Origin: Gammaproteobacteria bacterium MFB021
GTDB lineage: Bacteria > Pseudomonadota > Gammaproteobacteria > Pseudomonadales > Halomonadaceae
Length of the DNA: 64,000 nucleotides
Direction: 5' to 3'
Assembly (NCBI GenBank): GCA_000737985.1
Contig: JNVT01000006.1
Span: 1-64,000 of the forward strand
The position numbers were made by a program, and so were the translations under genes. The stretch's first letter is position 1. Every line of letters begins with the position of its first letter. Of this stretch, positions 41,660 to 53,787 are shown piece after piece. A model generated the notes under the pieces. It was not told where the DNA came from. It searched no databases and saw nothing but the letters and a program-made list of their open reading frames with translations.

Positions 41660-44600
41660 TCAGTCGGCGTGCTCGTTGGGCAACTGCCTCGGGCGCAGGC
41701 GCCGATGCAGACGGTCGAGATAGAGATAGACCACCGGTGTGGTGTAGAGCGTGAGCAGTTGGCTGACCACCAGACCGCCGATGATGGTGATTCCCAGCGG
41801 AGCACGCAGGGCGGCGTTCTCGTCGGTACCCAGCAACAGCGGCAGGGCGCCGAGGATCGCCGCCAGGGTGGTCATCATGATCGGGCGGAAGCGCACCAGG
41901 GCGGCGTGACGAATCGCCTCAAGCGGGCTCATGCCTTGCTCGCGCTCGCAGATCACGGCGAAGTCGATCAGCATGATGGCGTTCTTCTTGACCACCCCGA
42001 TCAGCAGGATGATGCCGATCAGTGCGATCAGCGTGAACGGCGTATCCAGCGCCATCAGCGCGAGCAGCGCGCCGACCCCCGCCGAGGGCAGCGTCGAGAG
42101 AATCGTCAGCGGGTGGATATAGCTCTCGTAGAGGATGCCCAGCACCAGGTAGACGGTGACCAGCGCCGCCAGGATCAGCCACGGCATCGCTTCGATGCCG
42201 CTCTGGAAGGTGCCGGCGCTGCCCTCGAAATCGACCTGGATCGCGGTGGGTGGGCGCAGCGCGTCGACCGCTGCGCGGATGCGCGCAGTGGCCTCGCCGA
42301 GGGAAACCCCATCCTCGAGGTTGAACGAGATCGTCGTGGCAGCGAACTGCCCCTGGTGGTTGACGCTGACCGGTGTGGTGCTGCGTTCGATATGGCTGAA
42401 CGCGGAGATCGGCACCAGGGTATCGTCCTTGCCGCTGACGTAGAGATCGCCGATCGCCTCCGGTGCCTGGCGATAGGGCGCCGCCACCTCCATCACCACG
42501 TAGCGCTGTTCGTCGGCGTCGTAGAGGCTGGCGATCTTGCTCTGGGCGAAGGCCTGGCCCAGGGCGGTATCGATACTGCGCATGTCGACGCCCAGGCGCG
42601 CGGCCAGGTCGCGATCCACCACCAGCTTGGCCGACTGCCCTTCGCCGCGGTTATCGCTGTCGATGGCAGTGATGCCGTCGACGCTCTCCATTGCCGTCTG
42701 TACCTTCTTCGACCATTCGCCGAGCAGGGCCAGGTCATCGCTCTTGAGCGTGATCTCGTACATCGAGGCGCTGGTCGAGCGGCCGCCGACGCGGATGTCC
42801 TGCAGCGGGAACATGAAGGTGCTGACCCCGGGCATGCCCTGCAGACCGGCCATCAGGCGGTTGCCGATGGCCTGAGTCGACTGGGTGCGCTGCGGCTTGA
42901 GAGTAATGAACAGCGTCGCCGAGGCGCCGCCGCGGCCCGGGCCGCGACCGCCCATGAAGCCCAGCACGCTGGCCACCGCGGGGTCGGCGGTGAGGCGTTC
43001 GCGGACCTGGCGCAGCTTGTCCGAGGCAGCGTCGAACGACAGCGCCTGGTCGGCGCGCATGGTGCCGAGCAGACGCCCGGTGTCCTGCTCCGGCACGAAG
43101 CCCTTGTCCACCGCGACGTAGAGATAACCGTTGAGCACGATCACGCCGAGCAGCGACAGCAGCGTCAGCCGGCGGTGTCTGAGCGCGATGTCCAGGCTGC
43201 GTGCGTAGAGGTCGAGACAGCGCCGGCCGAAGCCGGCGAGCGCCCGCGACCAGCGCGGCTCCTGGGCGCGGCTGGGCTTGAGCCAGCGCGCGCAGAGCAT
43301 CGGCGTCAGCGTCAGCGAGACCAGCAGCGATACCGCGATGGCCAGTGACAGCGTGACCGCGAACTCGTGGAATAGCCGCCCGATGAAGCCGCCCAGCAGC
43401 AGCAGCGGGATGAACACTGCCACCAGCGAGACGCTCATCGCGGTGACCGTGAAGCCCACCTCGCGGGCGCCATCCAGCGCCGCCCGCAGCGGCGGTACGC
43501 CGCGCTCGATATGGCGCGCGATGTTCTCCACCACCACGATGGCGTCGTCGACCAGAAAGCCGATCGAGACGATCAGCGCCATCAGCGACAGGGTGTCGAG
43601 GGAGAAGTCGAACACCCGCATCATGGCGAAGGTGCCCACCAGCGAGACCGGAATGGCGACGCTGGGGATGATGGTGGCGCGGGCGTTGCGCAGGAAGAGA
43701 AAGACCACCAGTACCACCAGCGCGATCGCCAGCAGCAGCGTCAACTGGGTCTCGTGCAGCGAGGCCTGGATACCCGGCGCGCGGTCGAGCTCGACGCTGA
43801 GATTGACATCCCCCGGCAGCGCCGCCCGGATAGTGTCGAGCCGCTCGCGCACCCCGGCGATGGTCTCGATGATATTGGCCCCGCTGGCCGCGCTGACTAT
43901 CAGCAGTACTGCCGGGCGGTCGTTCTGGAAACCGACGTTGTAGCGATCCTCGACCCCATCGCGAATGGTGGCGACATCGCCCAGGCGTACCTCGGCGCCA
44001 TCCGTGCCGCGCTTGATCACCACCTGGTCGTAGTCGCTGGCTTCGAGCAGCTGCGAGTCGGTGTCGATCTCCCAGCGGTGGTCGATGTTCTGGACGAAGC
44101 CGGTGGGCGACTGGGTGGTGGCGGCGCGCAGCGCTCCGGCCACCGCGTCCAGGGTGATACCGGCGTGGTTGAGCCGGCGCGGGTCGAGGGCGACGCGCAC
44201 CGCCGGCGACGAGCTGCCGCCGACGCTGACGTCGCCGACCCCCTGAACCTGGGCGATGGGCGGGGCGATCTGGGTATCGGCGAGGCGATAGAGCTCACCG
44301 GTGGGCAGGGTGTTGGAGGTGACCGAGAGAATCAGCACCGGCGCTGCCGAAGGGTTGAGCTTGCGGTAGCTGGGGCGGCTGGTCATGGCGCTGGGCAGCA
44401 GCGGCTGGGCATCGTTGATCGCCGCCTGGACCTCCTGGGCGGCGACGTTGATGTCCTTGTCGAGATCGAACTGGACGATGATCCGGCTCGAGCCGCTGCT
44501 GCTGCTGGAGGTCATCTGGGTGATCCCGGGAATCCGCCCCAGCGAGCGCTCCAGCGGGGTCGCCACGCTCGACGCCATGGTCTCCGGGTTGGCGCCGGTG

Positions 44601-44752
44601 AGATTGGCGATCACCAGAATGGTGGGAAAGGAGACGTTGGGCAGCGGCGCCACCGGCAGCCGCTGGTAGGCCAGCGAGCCCAGCATCACCACCGCCATCG
44701 CCAGTAGCAGGGTGGCCACCGGGCGGCGGACGAAGGGGGCCGAGAGACTCAT
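41660..44752 (-). CDS. mdtC: RND efflux pump inner-membrane subunit MdtC
   Basis: A 1030-residue proton-driven HAE1 RND transporter. The N-terminus [21 protein letters not shown] has the MdtC pattern. There are 12 transmembrane helices, with the proton-relay region in helix 4 ([17 protein letters not shown]), and large periplasmic loops with the drug-binding pore. It is the last of three overlapping genes; its start overlaps the mdtB stop by 4 bases. MdtB and MdtC form a mixed B2C trimer in E. coli, exporting bile salts, novobiocin and others. No TolC-type outer-membrane gene is seen here. Confidence 0.93.
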   Translation of the reverse strand: MSLSAPFVRRPVATLLLAMAVVMLGSLAYQRLPVAPLPNVSFPTILVIANLTGANPETMASSVATPLERSLGRIPGITQMTSSSSSGSSRIIVQFDLDKDINVAAQEVQAAINDAQPLLPSAMTSRPSYRKLNPSAAPVLILSVTSNTLPTGELYRLADTQIAPPIAQVQGVGDVSVGGSSSPAVRVALDPRRLNHAGITLDAVAGALRAATTQSPTGFVQNIDHRWEIDTDSQLLEASDYDQVVIKRGTDGAEVRLGDVATIRDGVEDRYNVGFQNDRPAVLLIVSAASGANIIETIAGVRERLDTIRAALPGDVNLSVELDRAPGIQASLHETQLTLLLAIALVVLVVFLFLRNARATIIPSVAIPVSLVGTFAMMRVFDFSLDTLSLMALIVSIGFLVDDAIVVVENIARHIERGVPPLRAALDGAREVGFTVTAMSVSLVAVFIPLLLLGGFIGRLFHEFAVTLSLAIAVSLLVSLTLTPMLCARWLKPSRAQEPRWSRALAGFGRRCLDLYARSLDIALRHRRLTLLSLLGVIVLNGYLYVAVDKGFVPEQDTGRLLGTMRADQALSFDAASDKLRQVRERLTADPAVASVLGFMGGRGPGRGGASATLFITLKPQRTQSTQAIGNRLMAGLQGMPGVSTFMFPLQDIRVGGRSTSASMYEITLKSDDLALLGEWSKKVQTAMESVDGITAIDSDNRGEGQSAKLVVDRDLAARLGVDMRSIDTALGQAFAQSKIASLYDADEQRYVVMEVAAPYRQAPEAIGDLYVSGKDDTLVPISAFSHIERSTTPVSVNHQGQFAATTISFNLEDGVSLGEATARIRAAVDALRPPTAIQVDFEGSAGTFQSGIEAMPWLILAALVTVYLVLGILYESYIHPLTILSTLPSAGVGALLALMALDTPFTLIALIGIILLIGVVKKNAIMLIDFAVICEREQGMSPLEAIRHAALVRFRPIMMTTLAAILGALPLLLGTDENAALRAPLGITIIGGLVVSQLLTLYTTPVVYLYLDRLHRRLRPRQLPNEHAD

Positions 44753-47700
44753 GCCTCAACCTCGTCGGCGGCCGTGTTCGGCGCGTCTCGCCGCCAGCGC
44801 GCCGCCTGGCGGTCGAAGAACAGATACACCACCGGCGTGGTGAACAGCGTCAGCAGCTGGCTGAAGAGCAGCCCGCCGACCATGGTCAACCCCAGCGGCT
44901 GGCGCAGCTCGGCGCCGTAGCCGCTGGCGAACATCAGCGGCAGCGCCCCGAGCAGGGCGGCACAGGTGGTCATCATGATCGGCCGGAAGCGCAGCAGCGC
45001 CGCGGTGTGTATCGCTTGGGCCGGGGCCATGCCGCGCTCGCGCTGCGCCTCGAGGGCGAAGTCGATCATCATGATCGCGTTCTTCTTGACGATACCGATC
45101 AGCAGGATGATGCCGATCACCGCGACCAGGCCCAGCGCGCCGCCGCTCAGTTGCAGTGCCAGCAGGGCACCGATCGCCGCCGAGGGCAGGGTCGAGAGAA
45201 TCGTCAACGGGTGGATGAAGCTCTCGTAGAGAATCCCTAGCACGATATACATGGTGACGATGGCGGCCAGGATCAGCCACAGGGTATCCCCGGTGGAATC
45301 GTTGTAGGCCAGCGCCGCGCCGCGATAGCTGAGCGTGGTCTGCGCGCTCAGGCTCTCCTGCGCCGCTTGGTCTACCGCAGCGAAGGCCTGCGACAGCGAG
45401 TAGCCATCGGCGACGGCGAAGGACATCAGCGCCGAGGGGAACTGATTCTGCCGCTGCAGCGAGAGCGGGGTGGTGGTCTCGTGCAGGCTGACCAGAGTGG
45501 TCAGCGGGATGCGTTCGTCGTCGCCGTTGATCACGTAGAGCCGCGAGAGCGCTGCCGGGCCATCGCTGTCGGCGTGGTTGGCGGCGAGCACCACCCGGTA
45601 CTGGCTGGCCTGGGTGAAGATGGTCGAGACCAGGCGCTGGCCGAAGGCGTCGTATAGGGCGTCGTCGATATCGGCGACGCTGACGCCGAGACGCCCGGCA
45701 CGGGCGCGGTCGATGGTCACCTGGAGTTTGCGCCCGGCGTTCTGCACGTCGCTGGAGACGCCGGCCAGCGCTGGCGCCTGACGCAGCCGGGCGAGCAGCT
45801 TGGCGGCGTCGGCGTCCAGGGTGGCGCGGTCACCCTGGGTCAGCGCGAACTGATAGGGATAGCGGCTGATGGTGTCTTCCAGGGTTAGATCCTGGACCGG
45901 CTGCAGCGCCACCGTCAGCCCGGGTATGCCCTGACTCGCCTGGCGCAGCCGGGCGAGCACCGTGTGGAGGTCGTCGCGCGCATCCAGCGGCTTCAGGTTG
46001 ATCGTCACTCGACCGCTGTTGAGGGTGGTGTTGGTGCCGTCGATGCCGATGCTCGAGGAGAGACTCGCCACCGCCGGATCGGCGAGCAGGCGGTCGATCA
46101 GCTGCTGCTGGCGGGCCGACATGGCGTGGAACGAGGTCGACTGGGTGGCGGTGGTGATGCCGCGGATCACCCCGGTGTCCTGTACCGGAAACAGCCCCTT
46201 GGGGGTGAGCGTGAACAGCAGCCCGGTCACCGCCAGGGTGGCCACGGCCACGCCGAGGGTGAGGCCCTGGTGGCGCAGCACCCAGTCGAGGGCGTGTTCA
46301 TAGCCACGGGTCACCCGCCCGAACAGGCCCTGGCGACCGCGTACCAGCGCCTCGTCATCACTCTCCTCGACCGCCTCCGGACGATGCTTGAGCCAGCGCG
46401 CGCAGAGCATCGGGGTCAGCGTCAGCGAAACGAAGGCCGAAATCACGATCGAGATCGCCAGGGTCAGTGCGAACTCGCGGAACAGCACCCCGACCACGCC
46501 GCTCATGAACACCAGCGGAATCAGCACCGCCAGTAGCGATACCGTCAGCGAGAGAATGGTGAAGGCGATCTGGCGCGAGCCTTTGAGCGCGGCGGCCAGC
46601 GGCCGCTCACCCTTCTCGATGTAGCGGGTGATGTTCTCCAGCACCACGATGGCGTCGTCGATGACGAAGCCAGTAGCGATGGTCAGCGCCATCAGGGTGA
46701 GGTTGTTGAGACTGAAGCCGGCCAGCTGCATGGCGCCGAAGGTGCCCACCAGCGACAGCGGCACCGCCAGGCTGGGGATCAGCGTGGCCGGGATGTTGCG
46801 CAGAAACAGGAAGGTGACCATGACCACCAGCGCGATCGCCAGCATCAGCTCGAACTGCACATCCTTGACCGCGGCGCGGATGGTGGTGGTGCGGTCGGTG
46901 AGCACGCGCACGTCGACGCTGCCGGGCAGCGTGCGTTCCAACTGCGGCAGGGTGCGCTTGATGCTGTCGGCGACCGCGACCACGTTGGCTCCGGGCTGGC
47001 GCAGCACGTCGATCAGGATCGCGCCATCCTGGTTGGCACGCGCCGAGAGGTAGGCGTTTTCAGCCCCTTCTTCGACCTCGGCGACGTCGCCCAGACGCAG
47101 CACACCGTTGGCGTCGCTCTTGAGTATCAGGTCGCGATAGCCGTCGGCGGAGAGCAGCTGGTCGTTGGCGTCGATGGTATAGGCGCGGTAAGGGCCATAG
47201 AGGGTGCCCTTGGCCTGATTGACGTTGGCTGCGGCGATGGCGCTGCGCACCGCGGCCAGATCGAGGCCGTGGGCGGCCAACTGGCGCGCGTCGACGCTGA
47301 CCCTTATCGCCGGCTGGTGGCCGCCGGCCAGTTTGACCTGACCCACGCCGCTGATCTGGGCGATCTTCTGCGCCATGCGCGTGTCGACCAGATCGTAGAC
47401 CCGGGTCAGCGGCAGGCTCTTGGAACTCACCGCCAGAGTCATGATCGGCACGTCCGCGGGGTTGACCTTGCTGTAGCTGGGCGGGCGCGGCAGATCGTCC
47501 GGCAGCAGGGTCTTGGCCTGGCTGAGCGCGGCCTGAACCTCCTGCTCGGCGACTCCCAGGTCCGAGTCGAGGGCGAAGCGCAGGGTGATCAGCGAGGCAC
47601 CGCCGGTGCTGGTCGAGCTCATGTCCTCGAGGCCGGCGATCTCGCCCAGCTGATCCTCCAGCGGCGAGGTGACGTGGGAGAGCATCACGTCCGGGCCGGC

Positions 47701-47859
47701 GCCGGGGTAGAGCGTGGTCACCTGGATGGTGGGGAAGTCCACTTCCGGCAGCGACGAGATCGGCAGCAGGCGGTAGGCCAGGGCGCCGGCGATCAGGATC
47801 GCCAGCATGATCAGCGAGGTGGCGACCGGGCGCAGGATGAACAGGCGAGAAGGGTTCAT
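44749..47859 (-). CDS. mdtB: RND efflux pump inner-membrane subunit MdtB
   Basis: A 1036-residue HAE1 RND protein. The N-terminus [21 protein letters not shown] is typical of MdtB. It has paired Asp residues in helix 4 ([17 protein letters not shown]), the FMSG / FREFALT turn and the [16 protein letters not shown] motif near the C-terminal half. It overlaps its neighbours by 4 bases on each side. It forms the pump with MdtC and the adaptor MdtA-like protein. Confidence 0.93.
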   Translation of the reverse strand: MNPSRLFILRPVATSLIMLAILIAGALAYRLLPISSLPEVDFPTIQVTTLYPGAGPDVMLSHVTSPLEDQLGEIAGLEDMSSTSTGGASLITLRFALDSDLGVAEQEVQAALSQAKTLLPDDLPRPPSYSKVNPADVPIMTLAVSSKSLPLTRVYDLVDTRMAQKIAQISGVGQVKLAGGHQPAIRVSVDARQLAAHGLDLAAVRSAIAAANVNQAKGTLYGPYRAYTIDANDQLLSADGYRDLILKSDANGVLRLGDVAEVEEGAENAYLSARANQDGAILIDVLRQPGANVVAVADSIKRTLPQLERTLPGSVDVRVLTDRTTTIRAAVKDVQFELMLAIALVVMVTFLFLRNIPATLIPSLAVPLSLVGTFGAMQLAGFSLNNLTLMALTIATGFVIDDAIVVLENITRYIEKGERPLAAALKGSRQIAFTILSLTVSLLAVLIPLVFMSGVVGVLFREFALTLAISIVISAFVSLTLTPMLCARWLKHRPEAVEESDDEALVRGRQGLFGRVTRGYEHALDWVLRHQGLTLGVAVATLAVTGLLFTLTPKGLFPVQDTGVIRGITTATQSTSFHAMSARQQQLIDRLLADPAVASLSSSIGIDGTNTTLNSGRVTINLKPLDARDDLHTVLARLRQASQGIPGLTVALQPVQDLTLEDTISRYPYQFALTQGDRATLDADAAKLLARLRQAPALAGVSSDVQNAGRKLQVTIDRARAGRLGVSVADIDDALYDAFGQRLVSTIFTQASQYRVVLAANHADSDGPAALSRLYVINGDDERIPLTTLVSLHETTTPLSLQRQNQFPSALMSFAVADGYSLSQAFAAVDQAAQESLSAQTTLSYRGAALAYNDSTGDTLWLILAAIVTMYIVLGILYESFIHPLTILSTLPSAAIGALLALQLSGGALGLVAVIGIILLIGIVKKNAIMMIDFALEAQRERGMAPAQAIHTAALLRFRPIMMTTCAALLGALPLMFASGYGAELRQPLGLTMVGGLLFSQLLTLFTTPVVYLFFDRQAARWRRDAPNTAADEVEA

Positions 47860-49175
47860 GAGGCGCTGCCGTCCGCGCCTCCTGCCGGCGCGGCCGAGGC
47901 TGCCCCTTGGGTGGTACTGGGCTCGGCGCTATCTCCGCCGTTATCTCCGCCGTTATCACCAGCGTTATTGCCACCCAGCTCGTCAGCGCTGGCACTGGCG
48001 CTGTCGTCGGTGGACTCCCCCGGCAGGGCATCGCTGACCACACGCACCTTGGCGCCGTCGCGCAGGCTGTCGACGCCGTCCACCACCACGCGCTCGCCGG
48101 CGTCGAGGCCGCTGGCGATGGCGCTCTGGTGGTCCTCGCTGGCACTCACTTCGACCTCGCGGCGAGTGACGCTGTCATCGGCGTTGACCACGTAGACGTA
48201 GTCGCCGTTCTGGCCGGTCTGAATCGCCGGCTCGGGCACGATCACGCGGTCGCGCAGGGTCTGCGAGATCAGGCTGACGTCGACATAGGCATTGGGGTAG
48301 AGCCCGCCGCTGGGGTTGTCCAGGGTGGCGCGCAGGCGAATGGTACCGGTGGCGCTGTCGATACGGCTGTCGACGCTGGTCAACTGGCCGTTGACGGTCT
48401 GGCCGTCGGGACCGGTCACGCTCACCGCCGGATGCTCCCCGTCGGCCAGGCGCGCCCGCACGGTGTCGACGTAGCGGCTGGGCAGCAAGAAGATCACCGA
48501 GATCGGATCGAGCTGGGTCAGGGTGACGATGGGGTCGCTGTCACCCAGCTGCACGATATTGCCGGGGTCGACGTTACGGATACCCACCACGCCGCTGAAG
48601 GGCGCGGTGATCCGGGTGTAGTCCAGCTGCACCTGGGCGCTGTCGACCGCCGCCTGGTCGGCGGCCACGCTGCCTTCGTACTGGCGCACCAGCTGGCGCT
48701 GCTGCTCGAGCTCCTGGCGCGAAACGTAGTTGGTCGAGATCAGCTTCTGGTAGCGCGCCAGATCCTCCCGCGCCGAGGCCAACTGGGCCTGGTTCTGGCG
48801 CAGCTGCCCCTGTGCCTGGGCCAGTGCCGCCTGATAGTCGCGCGGATCGATCCGCGCCAGCAGTTGGCCCTTCTCCACCCGATCGCCTTCGTTGAAGGCC
48901 ACCTCGGTCAGTTCGCCCTCGACCCGGGTGCGGATATCGACGCTGCGCAGCGGGCGTACGGTACCCAGGGCGCTGAGGCGCAGCGGCAGATCGCCGCGGC
49001 TGGCGCTGACCGCCGACACCGCGGTGGCCGGCGCACCTGCGCCGGCGGGCGGGGTGGCCTTGTCCGCCGGAGCCAGCAACAGGCGATAGGCGACCCCGGC
49101 GAGCACCACCAGCAGCAGAATCAGCAGCAACCAGCGCAGCGGACGACGAGGGCGTTGAGTAGGCGAAGACGACAT
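47856..49175 (-). CDS. mdtA: RND efflux periplasmic adaptor MdtA-like (MFP)
   Basis: A 439-residue membrane-fusion protein. One N-terminal hydrophobic segment anchors or exports it. Then come the lipoyl half-motifs ([21 protein letters not shown] and [20 protein letters not shown]), a coiled-coil hairpin ([23 protein letters not shown]), and beta-barrel and membrane-proximal domains. The C-terminus is a low-complexity tail with [13 protein letters not shown]-type repeats of unknown use. AAGGA is 13 bases before the ATG at 49175; the frame to 49355 has no support. First gene of mdtABC; no BaeSR-type system is adjacent. Confidence 0.9.
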   Translation of the reverse strand: MSSSPTQRPRRPLRWLLLILLLVVLAGVAYRLLLAPADKATPPAGAGAPATAVSAVSASRGDLPLRLSALGTVRPLRSVDIRTRVEGELTEVAFNEGDRVEKGQLLARIDPRDYQAALAQAQGQLRQNQAQLASAREDLARYQKLISTNYVSRQELEQQRQLVRQYEGSVAADQAAVDSAQVQLDYTRITAPFSGVVGIRNVDPGNIVQLGDSDPIVTLTQLDPISVIFLLPSRYVDTVRARLADGEHPAVSVTGPDGQTVNGQLTSVDSRIDSATGTIRLRATLDNPSGGLYPNAYVDVSLISQTLRDRVIVPEPAIQTGQNGDYVYVVNADDSVTRREVEVSASEDHQSAIASGLDAGERVVVDGVDSLRDGAKVRVVSDALPGESTDDSASASADELGGNNAGDNGGDNGGDSAEPSTTQGAASAAPAGGADGSAS

Positions 49176-49339
49176 GGGCGGCGGCAATCCTTGGACGGCG
49201 TTCGTGATGAGCCTGCGCCAGAAGCGTAGACGCAAACCGTGACAGGCTAAACAGATTCGCAGTCTAACGGAACAGTGTTCACGAAATGCGCAACCTGCAC
49301 ACACGGGTTCGATCCTCGGTATCGTGGCCGTGCGACGAC

Positions 49340-49367
49340 AAAAAAGCCCGACCATCGTGGCCGGGCT
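49340..49367 (-). terminator. Rho-independent terminator of betA
   Basis: AGCCCG-A-CCA (49345-49354) pairs with TGG-C-CGGGCT (49358-49367) with one mismatch and a TCG loop. On the minus strand a T6 run follows, 30 bases past the betA stop. Confidence 0.85.
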
Positions 49368-49396
49368 GAAGACTCGGAAACGCGAGAAAAAGAGGG

Positions 49397-51085
49397 TCAG
49401 GACGCGCGTGCCGGCGTCTTGCGTGCCGGAGCGCCGTTGGCGACGTAGTAGTCGACCTCGGCCGGCGGCAGCGGCGTCTTGCCGCGCACGCGGTCGGCCA
49501 GCTTCTCGGCGATCATGATGGTGGTGGCGTTGAGGTTGCCGGTGACGATGATCGGCATGATCGAGGCATCGATCACCCGCAGCCCCTGCAGGCCGTGCAC
49601 GCGGCCTTCGCCATCGACCACAGCGTCATCGCCGGTACCCATGCGGCAGGTGCCGCAGGGGTGATAGGCGGTCTCGGCGTGTTGGCGCACGAAGGCATCG
49701 AGCTCGGCATCGCTCTGCACGTCCGGGCCGGGAGCGATCTCGCGGCCGCGGAACTCATCCATTGCCGGCTGGTTGATGATCTCGCGGGTCACCCGGATCG
49801 CGGCGCGGAACTCTTCCCAATCCCGCTCGGTGGACATGTAGTTGAACAGGATGCTGGGCGCGCTCCGCGGATCGCGGTCGGTGAGCTGCACGCGGCCGCG
49901 GCTCTCCGAACGCATCGAGCCGACATGCGCCTGGAAGCCGTGGGCCTCGACCGCGCTCTTGCCGTTGTAGCTGATCGCGATCGGCAGGAAGTGATACTGC
50001 AGGTTGGGCCACTCCTCGCGATCGTCGGTGCGGATGAAGGCCCCGGCCTCGAACTGGTTGCTGGCGCCCACGCCCTGGCCCAGGAACATCCACTCGGCAC
50101 CGATTTTCGGCTGGTTGTACCACTTGAGCGCCGGATAGAGCGAGATCGGCTTCTTGCACTCGTACTGGATGTACATCTCCAGGTGATCCTGCAGATTCTC
50201 GCCCACGCCCTTGAGGTCGTGGACCACCTCGATGCCATGCTTCTCGAGCAGCGCCGGGTTGCCCACGCCGGAGCGCTGCAGGATCTGCGGCGAGGCGATC
50301 GCGCCACCGCACAGCAGGACTTCGCGGCGCGCCAGCGCCTGCTGCGGCTGATTCTTGTGCAGGTAGTTGACCCCGACCGCGCGCTTGTCCTCGAACAGGA
50401 TGCGGTCGGTGGTGGCGTGGGTGACGATGGTCAGGTTATCGCGCTGCTTGGCGATATCGAGATAGCCCCGCGCGGTGGACGAACGCCGCCCGTTGGGGGT
50501 GGTCGTCCGGTCCATCGGGCCGAAGCCCTCCTGCTGCGCGCCGTTGAGGTCATCGGTGCGCGGGAAGCCCGCTTCGACGCCCGCATCGATGAAGGCCTGG
50601 TAGAGCGGATTGTTGTCCGCCTTGGGCGTGGTCACCGAGAGCGGGCCATCGCCGCCGTGGAAGTCGTTGGGACCGATGTCGCGGGTCTCCGACTTCTTGT
50701 AGTAGGGAAGGCAGTCGAGATAGCGCCAGTCCTCGAGCCCGGGCCGCTTGGCCCAGTTGTCCAGATCCAGCGCGTTGCCGCGGATATAGCACATGCCGTT
50801 GATCAGCGAGGAGCCGCCCAGGCCCTTGCCGCGGCCGCACTCCATGCGGCGGTTGTCCATGTGCGGTTCGGGGTCGGTCTCGAACGCCCAGTTGTAGCGC
50901 TTGCCCTGCAGCGGGAAGGCCAGTGCCGCCGGCATCTGGGTGCGGAAATCGAAGCGGTAGTCGGGACCGCCGGCCTCGAGCAGCAGCACCTTGACCTCGG
51001 GGGCCTCGGTCAAGCGGGTGGCCAGCACGTTGCCGGCGGAACCGGCGCCGATGATGATGTAGTCGTATTCGCGAGCCTGTTGCAT
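49397..51085 (-). CDS. betA: Choline dehydrogenase
   Basis: Membrane-associated FAD flavoprotein of the GMC family that oxidises choline to betaine aldehyde and on to glycine betaine. It has 562 residues. The FAD loop is [17 protein letters not shown], the GMC signature [20 protein letters not shown], and the C-terminal substrate loop holds [10 protein letters not shown] and [24 protein letters not shown] is 7 bases before the ATG at 51085. Third gene of betIBA, 224 bases after betB, with a repeat array in the gap. Glycine betaine is the main compatible solute for osmoprotection. Confidence 0.96.
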   Translation of the reverse strand: MQQAREYDYIIIGAGSAGNVLATRLTEAPEVKVLLLEAGGPDYRFDFRTQMPAALAFPLQGKRYNWAFETDPEPHMDNRRMECGRGKGLGGSSLINGMCYIRGNALDLDNWAKRPGLEDWRYLDCLPYYKKSETRDIGPNDFHGGDGPLSVTTPKADNNPLYQAFIDAGVEAGFPRTDDLNGAQQEGFGPMDRTTTPNGRRSSTARGYLDIAKQRDNLTIVTHATTDRILFEDKRAVGVNYLHKNQPQQALARREVLLCGGAIASPQILQRSGVGNPALLEKHGIEVVHDLKGVGENLQDHLEMYIQYECKKPISLYPALKWYNQPKIGAEWMFLGQGVGASNQFEAGAFIRTDDREEWPNLQYHFLPIAISYNGKSAVEAHGFQAHVGSMRSESRGRVQLTDRDPRSAPSILFNYMSTERDWEEFRAAIRVTREIINQPAMDEFRGREIAPGPDVQSDAELDAFVRQHAETAYHPCGTCRMGTGDDAVVDGEGRVHGLQGLRVIDASIMPIIVTGNLNATTIMIAEKLADRVRGKTPLPPAEVDYYVANGAPARKTPARAS

Positions 51086-51267
51086 ACACACGCTCCTTGA
51101 GTCAGCAAAGGGGTGAGAGAGAAGCCGCGGGGGCAGGCGGGGGATAGGGCAGCGGGCCGTGGCGGCCCGCCTGCCTCTCATCGTCTGGATCGTTGCCTAG
51201 ACGTCGTCTCGTGGTGTCCAGCGCGTCGTCTCGGGTCGTCCAAGACGTCGTGCCTGGCACGTCTTAA

Positions 51268-51316
51268 CTAGAACGTCGTACCTAGAACGTCGTACCTAGA
51301 ACGTCGTACCTAGAAC
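51268..51316. repeat. 14-bp tandem repeat beginning at the betB stop codon
   Basis: Three units CTAGAACGTCGTAC at 51268-51281, 51282-51295 and 51296-51309, followed by CTAGAAC at 51310-51316, which is the reverse complement of the last betB codon and its TAG stop. Weaker related words occur upstream (51193-51264). The array has apparently grown from the gene's 3' end into the betB/betA spacer. Confidence 0.85.
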
Positions 51317-52779
51317 ACGGAGGCGAAGGGCCCCATCTCGATCTGCACCGACTTCGTTTGAGTATAGTGCGCCAGCGTCTCGACGCCGTTCTCGCGGCCG
51401 ATACCGGACTGCTTGTAGCCGCCCACCGGCATCTCCGCCGGCGAGTCGCCCCAGGTGTTGACCCAGCAGATACCCGCCTCGAGGCGATGGATTACCCGGT
51501 GGGCGCGGTTGAGCCCCTCGGTGAACAGGCCGGCGGCCAGGCCGTACTCGGTGTCGTTGGCGCGGCGGATCACCTCTTCCTCGTCATCGAAGGCCAGAAT
51601 CGACATCATCGGGCCGAAGATCTCCTCGCGCACGACACGCATCTCGTCGCTGCAATCGGTGTAGACCGTGGGCGCCACCCAGGCGCCCTGGGCGAAGTCG
51701 CCCTCGGTCAGGCGCGAACCGCCGATCAGCAGCCGGGCGCCATCCTGCTTGGCGATATCGAGATAGCTGACCACCTTCTCCAGGTGCTCGAAGCTCACCA
51801 GCGGGCCGAAGTTGGTCTGCGGGTCGAGCGGGTCGCCGGCCTTGATGCGCTCGACGCGCTCGACGATCTTGGCTTCGAAGGCTTCCTTGACCGAGCGCTG
51901 CACGAACACCCGGGTGCCGTTGGTGCAGACCTGGCCGCTGGAGTAGAAGTTGGCCATCATCGCGCCGTCGGCGGCGCGGTCGAGATCGGCATCCTCGAAT
52001 ACGATCAGCGGCGACTTGCCGCCCAGCTCCATGGTGACGTCCTTGAGCGTCGAGCCGGCGGCGGCCGACATCACCTTCTTGCCGGTCCCTACCTCGCCGG
52101 TGAAGCTGATCTTGGCGATGCCGGTGTGCTCGGTCAGCATCGCGCCGACGCTGCCATCGCCGTGCACCACGTTGAACAAACCATCGGGGAGGCCGGCTTC
52201 GGTGAAGATCTCTGCCAGCTTCATCGCGGTCAGCGGTGTCACCTCGCTCGGCTTGAACACCACCGCGTTACCCGCGGCCAGCGCCGGCGCGGCTTTCCAG
52301 CAGGCGATCTGGATCGGGTAGTTCCAGGCGCCGATGGCGCCGATCACGCCCAGCGGCTCGCGCCGGGTGTAGACGAAGGAGTCTTCGCGCAGCGGAATCT
52401 GGCTGCCCTCGATGGCCGGGGCCAGGCCGGCGAAATATTCCAGCGCATCGGCACCGGTGACCACGTCGACACTGGCGGTCTCGCTGATCGGTTTGCCGGT
52501 GTTGAGCGTCTCCAGCTCGGCCAGCTCGTCGTTGCGTTCGCGCAGCAGGGCCACCGCCTTGAGCAGGATGCGCGAGCGCTCCATGCCGGTCATGGCGGCC
52601 CATTCGCGCTGGGCGCGGGCGGCGCTGGCCACGGCCTTGTCGAGGTCCGCGGCGCTGGCCTGCTGGACGCTGGCGATCACCTCGCCGGTGGCCGGGTTGA
52701 TGGCATCGAAGGTGGTCTCGCCGCTGGCCGGCGTACGACGCCCATCGATGTAGAGTGTCTGCGTCTCGAGTCGTGCCAT
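51310..52779 (-). CDS. betB: Betaine aldehyde dehydrogenase
   Basis: NAD-dependent aldehyde dehydrogenase converting betaine aldehyde to glycine betaine in the cytosol. The 489 residues equal E. coli BetB in length (490). The active site shows the general-base Glu in [10 protein letters not shown] and the catalytic Cys in [13 protein letters not shown], and the N-terminal [14 protein letters not shown] fits too. GGGAG lies 8 bases before the ATG at 52779. Second gene of betIBA, 61 bases after betI. Confidence 0.96.
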   Translation of the reverse strand: MARLETQTLYIDGRRTPASGETTFDAINPATGEVIASVQQASAADLDKAVASAARAQREWAAMTGMERSRILLKAVALLRERNDELAELETLNTGKPISETASVDVVTGADALEYFAGLAPAIEGSQIPLREDSFVYTRREPLGVIGAIGAWNYPIQIACWKAAPALAAGNAVVFKPSEVTPLTAMKLAEIFTEAGLPDGLFNVVHGDGSVGAMLTEHTGIAKISFTGEVGTGKKVMSAAAGSTLKDVTMELGGKSPLIVFEDADLDRAADGAMMANFYSSGQVCTNGTRVFVQRSVKEAFEAKIVERVERIKAGDPLDPQTNFGPLVSFEHLEKVVSYLDIAKQDGARLLIGGSRLTEGDFAQGAWVAPTVYTDCSDEMRVVREEIFGPMMSILAFDDEEEVIRRANDTEYGLAAGLFTEGLNRAHRVIHRLEAGICWVNTWGDSPAEMPVGGYKQSGIGRENGVETLAHYTQTKSVQIEMGPFASVF

Positions 52780-52840
52780 GGTGGTCTCCCTTCGAAGTCG
52801 AGTGTCTGATGCGAATCTGGGTGGCGAGCGACTGCTCGGC

Positions 52841-53461
52841 TCAGGCGTAGTCGCTGGTGCGGCGCTGGGTGCGTTGCGGCGTGTCGAGCTGTTCACGCAC
52901 GTAGTCGTAGGCCAGCTGCCTGGCCCGGTCCACGTCGAGCCCCTCCTGGGCCAGGGCGCCGCGCAGCCATAGCCCGTCGATCAGTGCCGCCAGCCCGCGG
53001 GCCGCATCGCGCGCCTGGCGCTTAGGCAGCACGCGGCGGAACTGGCTGCTCAGATTGGAATATAGTCGGCGATCGTTGACCCGTTGCAGCCGCTGCAGGT
53101 TGGTGTGGTGCATGCTGCTGGCCCAGAACGCCAGCCAGGTCTTCATCACCGAGCGGCTGGTCTGGCTACGATCGAAGTTGCCGTCGATGATCGCGTGCAG
53201 ATGGGCCTGGGGCGGCGCCTCGCCCAGCGTACGGCGGCGCTCGCTGACGGCGCTGCCGAGATCGCCGAGGATGTGGCGCATGGTGGCTTCCAAAAGCCCA
53301 TCCTTGCCATCGAAATAGTGGCTGATGATGCCGGTGGAGACGCCGGCGTGCCGGGCGATGCGGGCGATGGTGGCATCCGCCAGACCGACTTCGTCGATCG
53401 CCTCGAGCGTCGCCTCGATCAACTGCCGGCGACGAATGGGCTGCATTCCGACTTTCGGCAT
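52841..53461 (-). CDS. betI: TetR-family choline-responsive repressor BetI
   Basis: A 206-residue TetR regulator with [22 protein letters not shown] and the [29 protein letters not shown], both conserved in BetI. The C-terminal ligand domain retains [11 protein letters not shown], the choline-pocket block. BetI represses betIBA and transport genes until choline appears. AGGAG is 6 bases before the ATG. A dyad fitting a BetI operator lies about 90 bases upstream in the divergent region shared with the choline-binding protein gene. Confidence 0.95.
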   Translation of the reverse strand: MPKVGMQPIRRRQLIEATLEAIDEVGLADATIARIARHAGVSTGIISHYFDGKDGLLEATMRHILGDLGSAVSERRRTLGEAPPQAHLHAIIDGNFDRSQTSRSVMKTWLAFWASSMHHTNLQRLQRVNDRRLYSNLSSQFRRVLPKRQARDAARGLAALIDGLWLRGALAQEGLDVDRARQLAYDYVREQLDTPQRTQRRTSDYA

Positions 53462-53787
53462 AGGGCTCTCCTACTGCGGTCTGAAACGGCGGATACTCAA
53501 ATTGGCGCCAGGGCGCTTTGACGTAAGGATAGCGGCATTATGCGATTTTTTTATTGAACGGTCAATCAACAAAAAATCTGCTATTGTGATGCCGAATCTA
53601 AATGGCATGATTCGATAATCACTGGTTATTGAGTTGGCCGATTCTCAACCGCAAGCCACACAACAGTCGGGAAGTCGCCCGCCAGCAGCCAGCGCTGCGC
53701 GTGGCACCTGGGCAGAGGTGCTCCGGTACTGCGCAACGGTGATGCAGTGCAGGCGTGGGCGTCATTTTCGTATCAGGGAGATCTTGC
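53462..53787. other. betI / choline-binding protein divergent intergenic region
   Basis: An AT-richer 326-base spacer that should hold both promoters. It carries the operator dyad at 53553-53566 amid T- and A-runs. No gene seen. Confidence 0.6.
53553..53566. promoter_or_regulatory. Putative BetI operator
   Basis: ATTGA-ACGG-TCAAT is a perfect 5-bp dyad, embedded in an AT-rich stretch, and resembles the ATTG(G)ACGTTCAAT operator of E. coli betI/betT. Control of both betIBA and the binding-protein gene is inferred from position. Confidence 0.6.

Noticed and set aside
49176-49355. 60-residue N-terminal extension of the MdtA-like adaptor
   Set aside because: Cys/Arg-rich, no signal sequence sense, and AAGGA fits the ATG at 49175.
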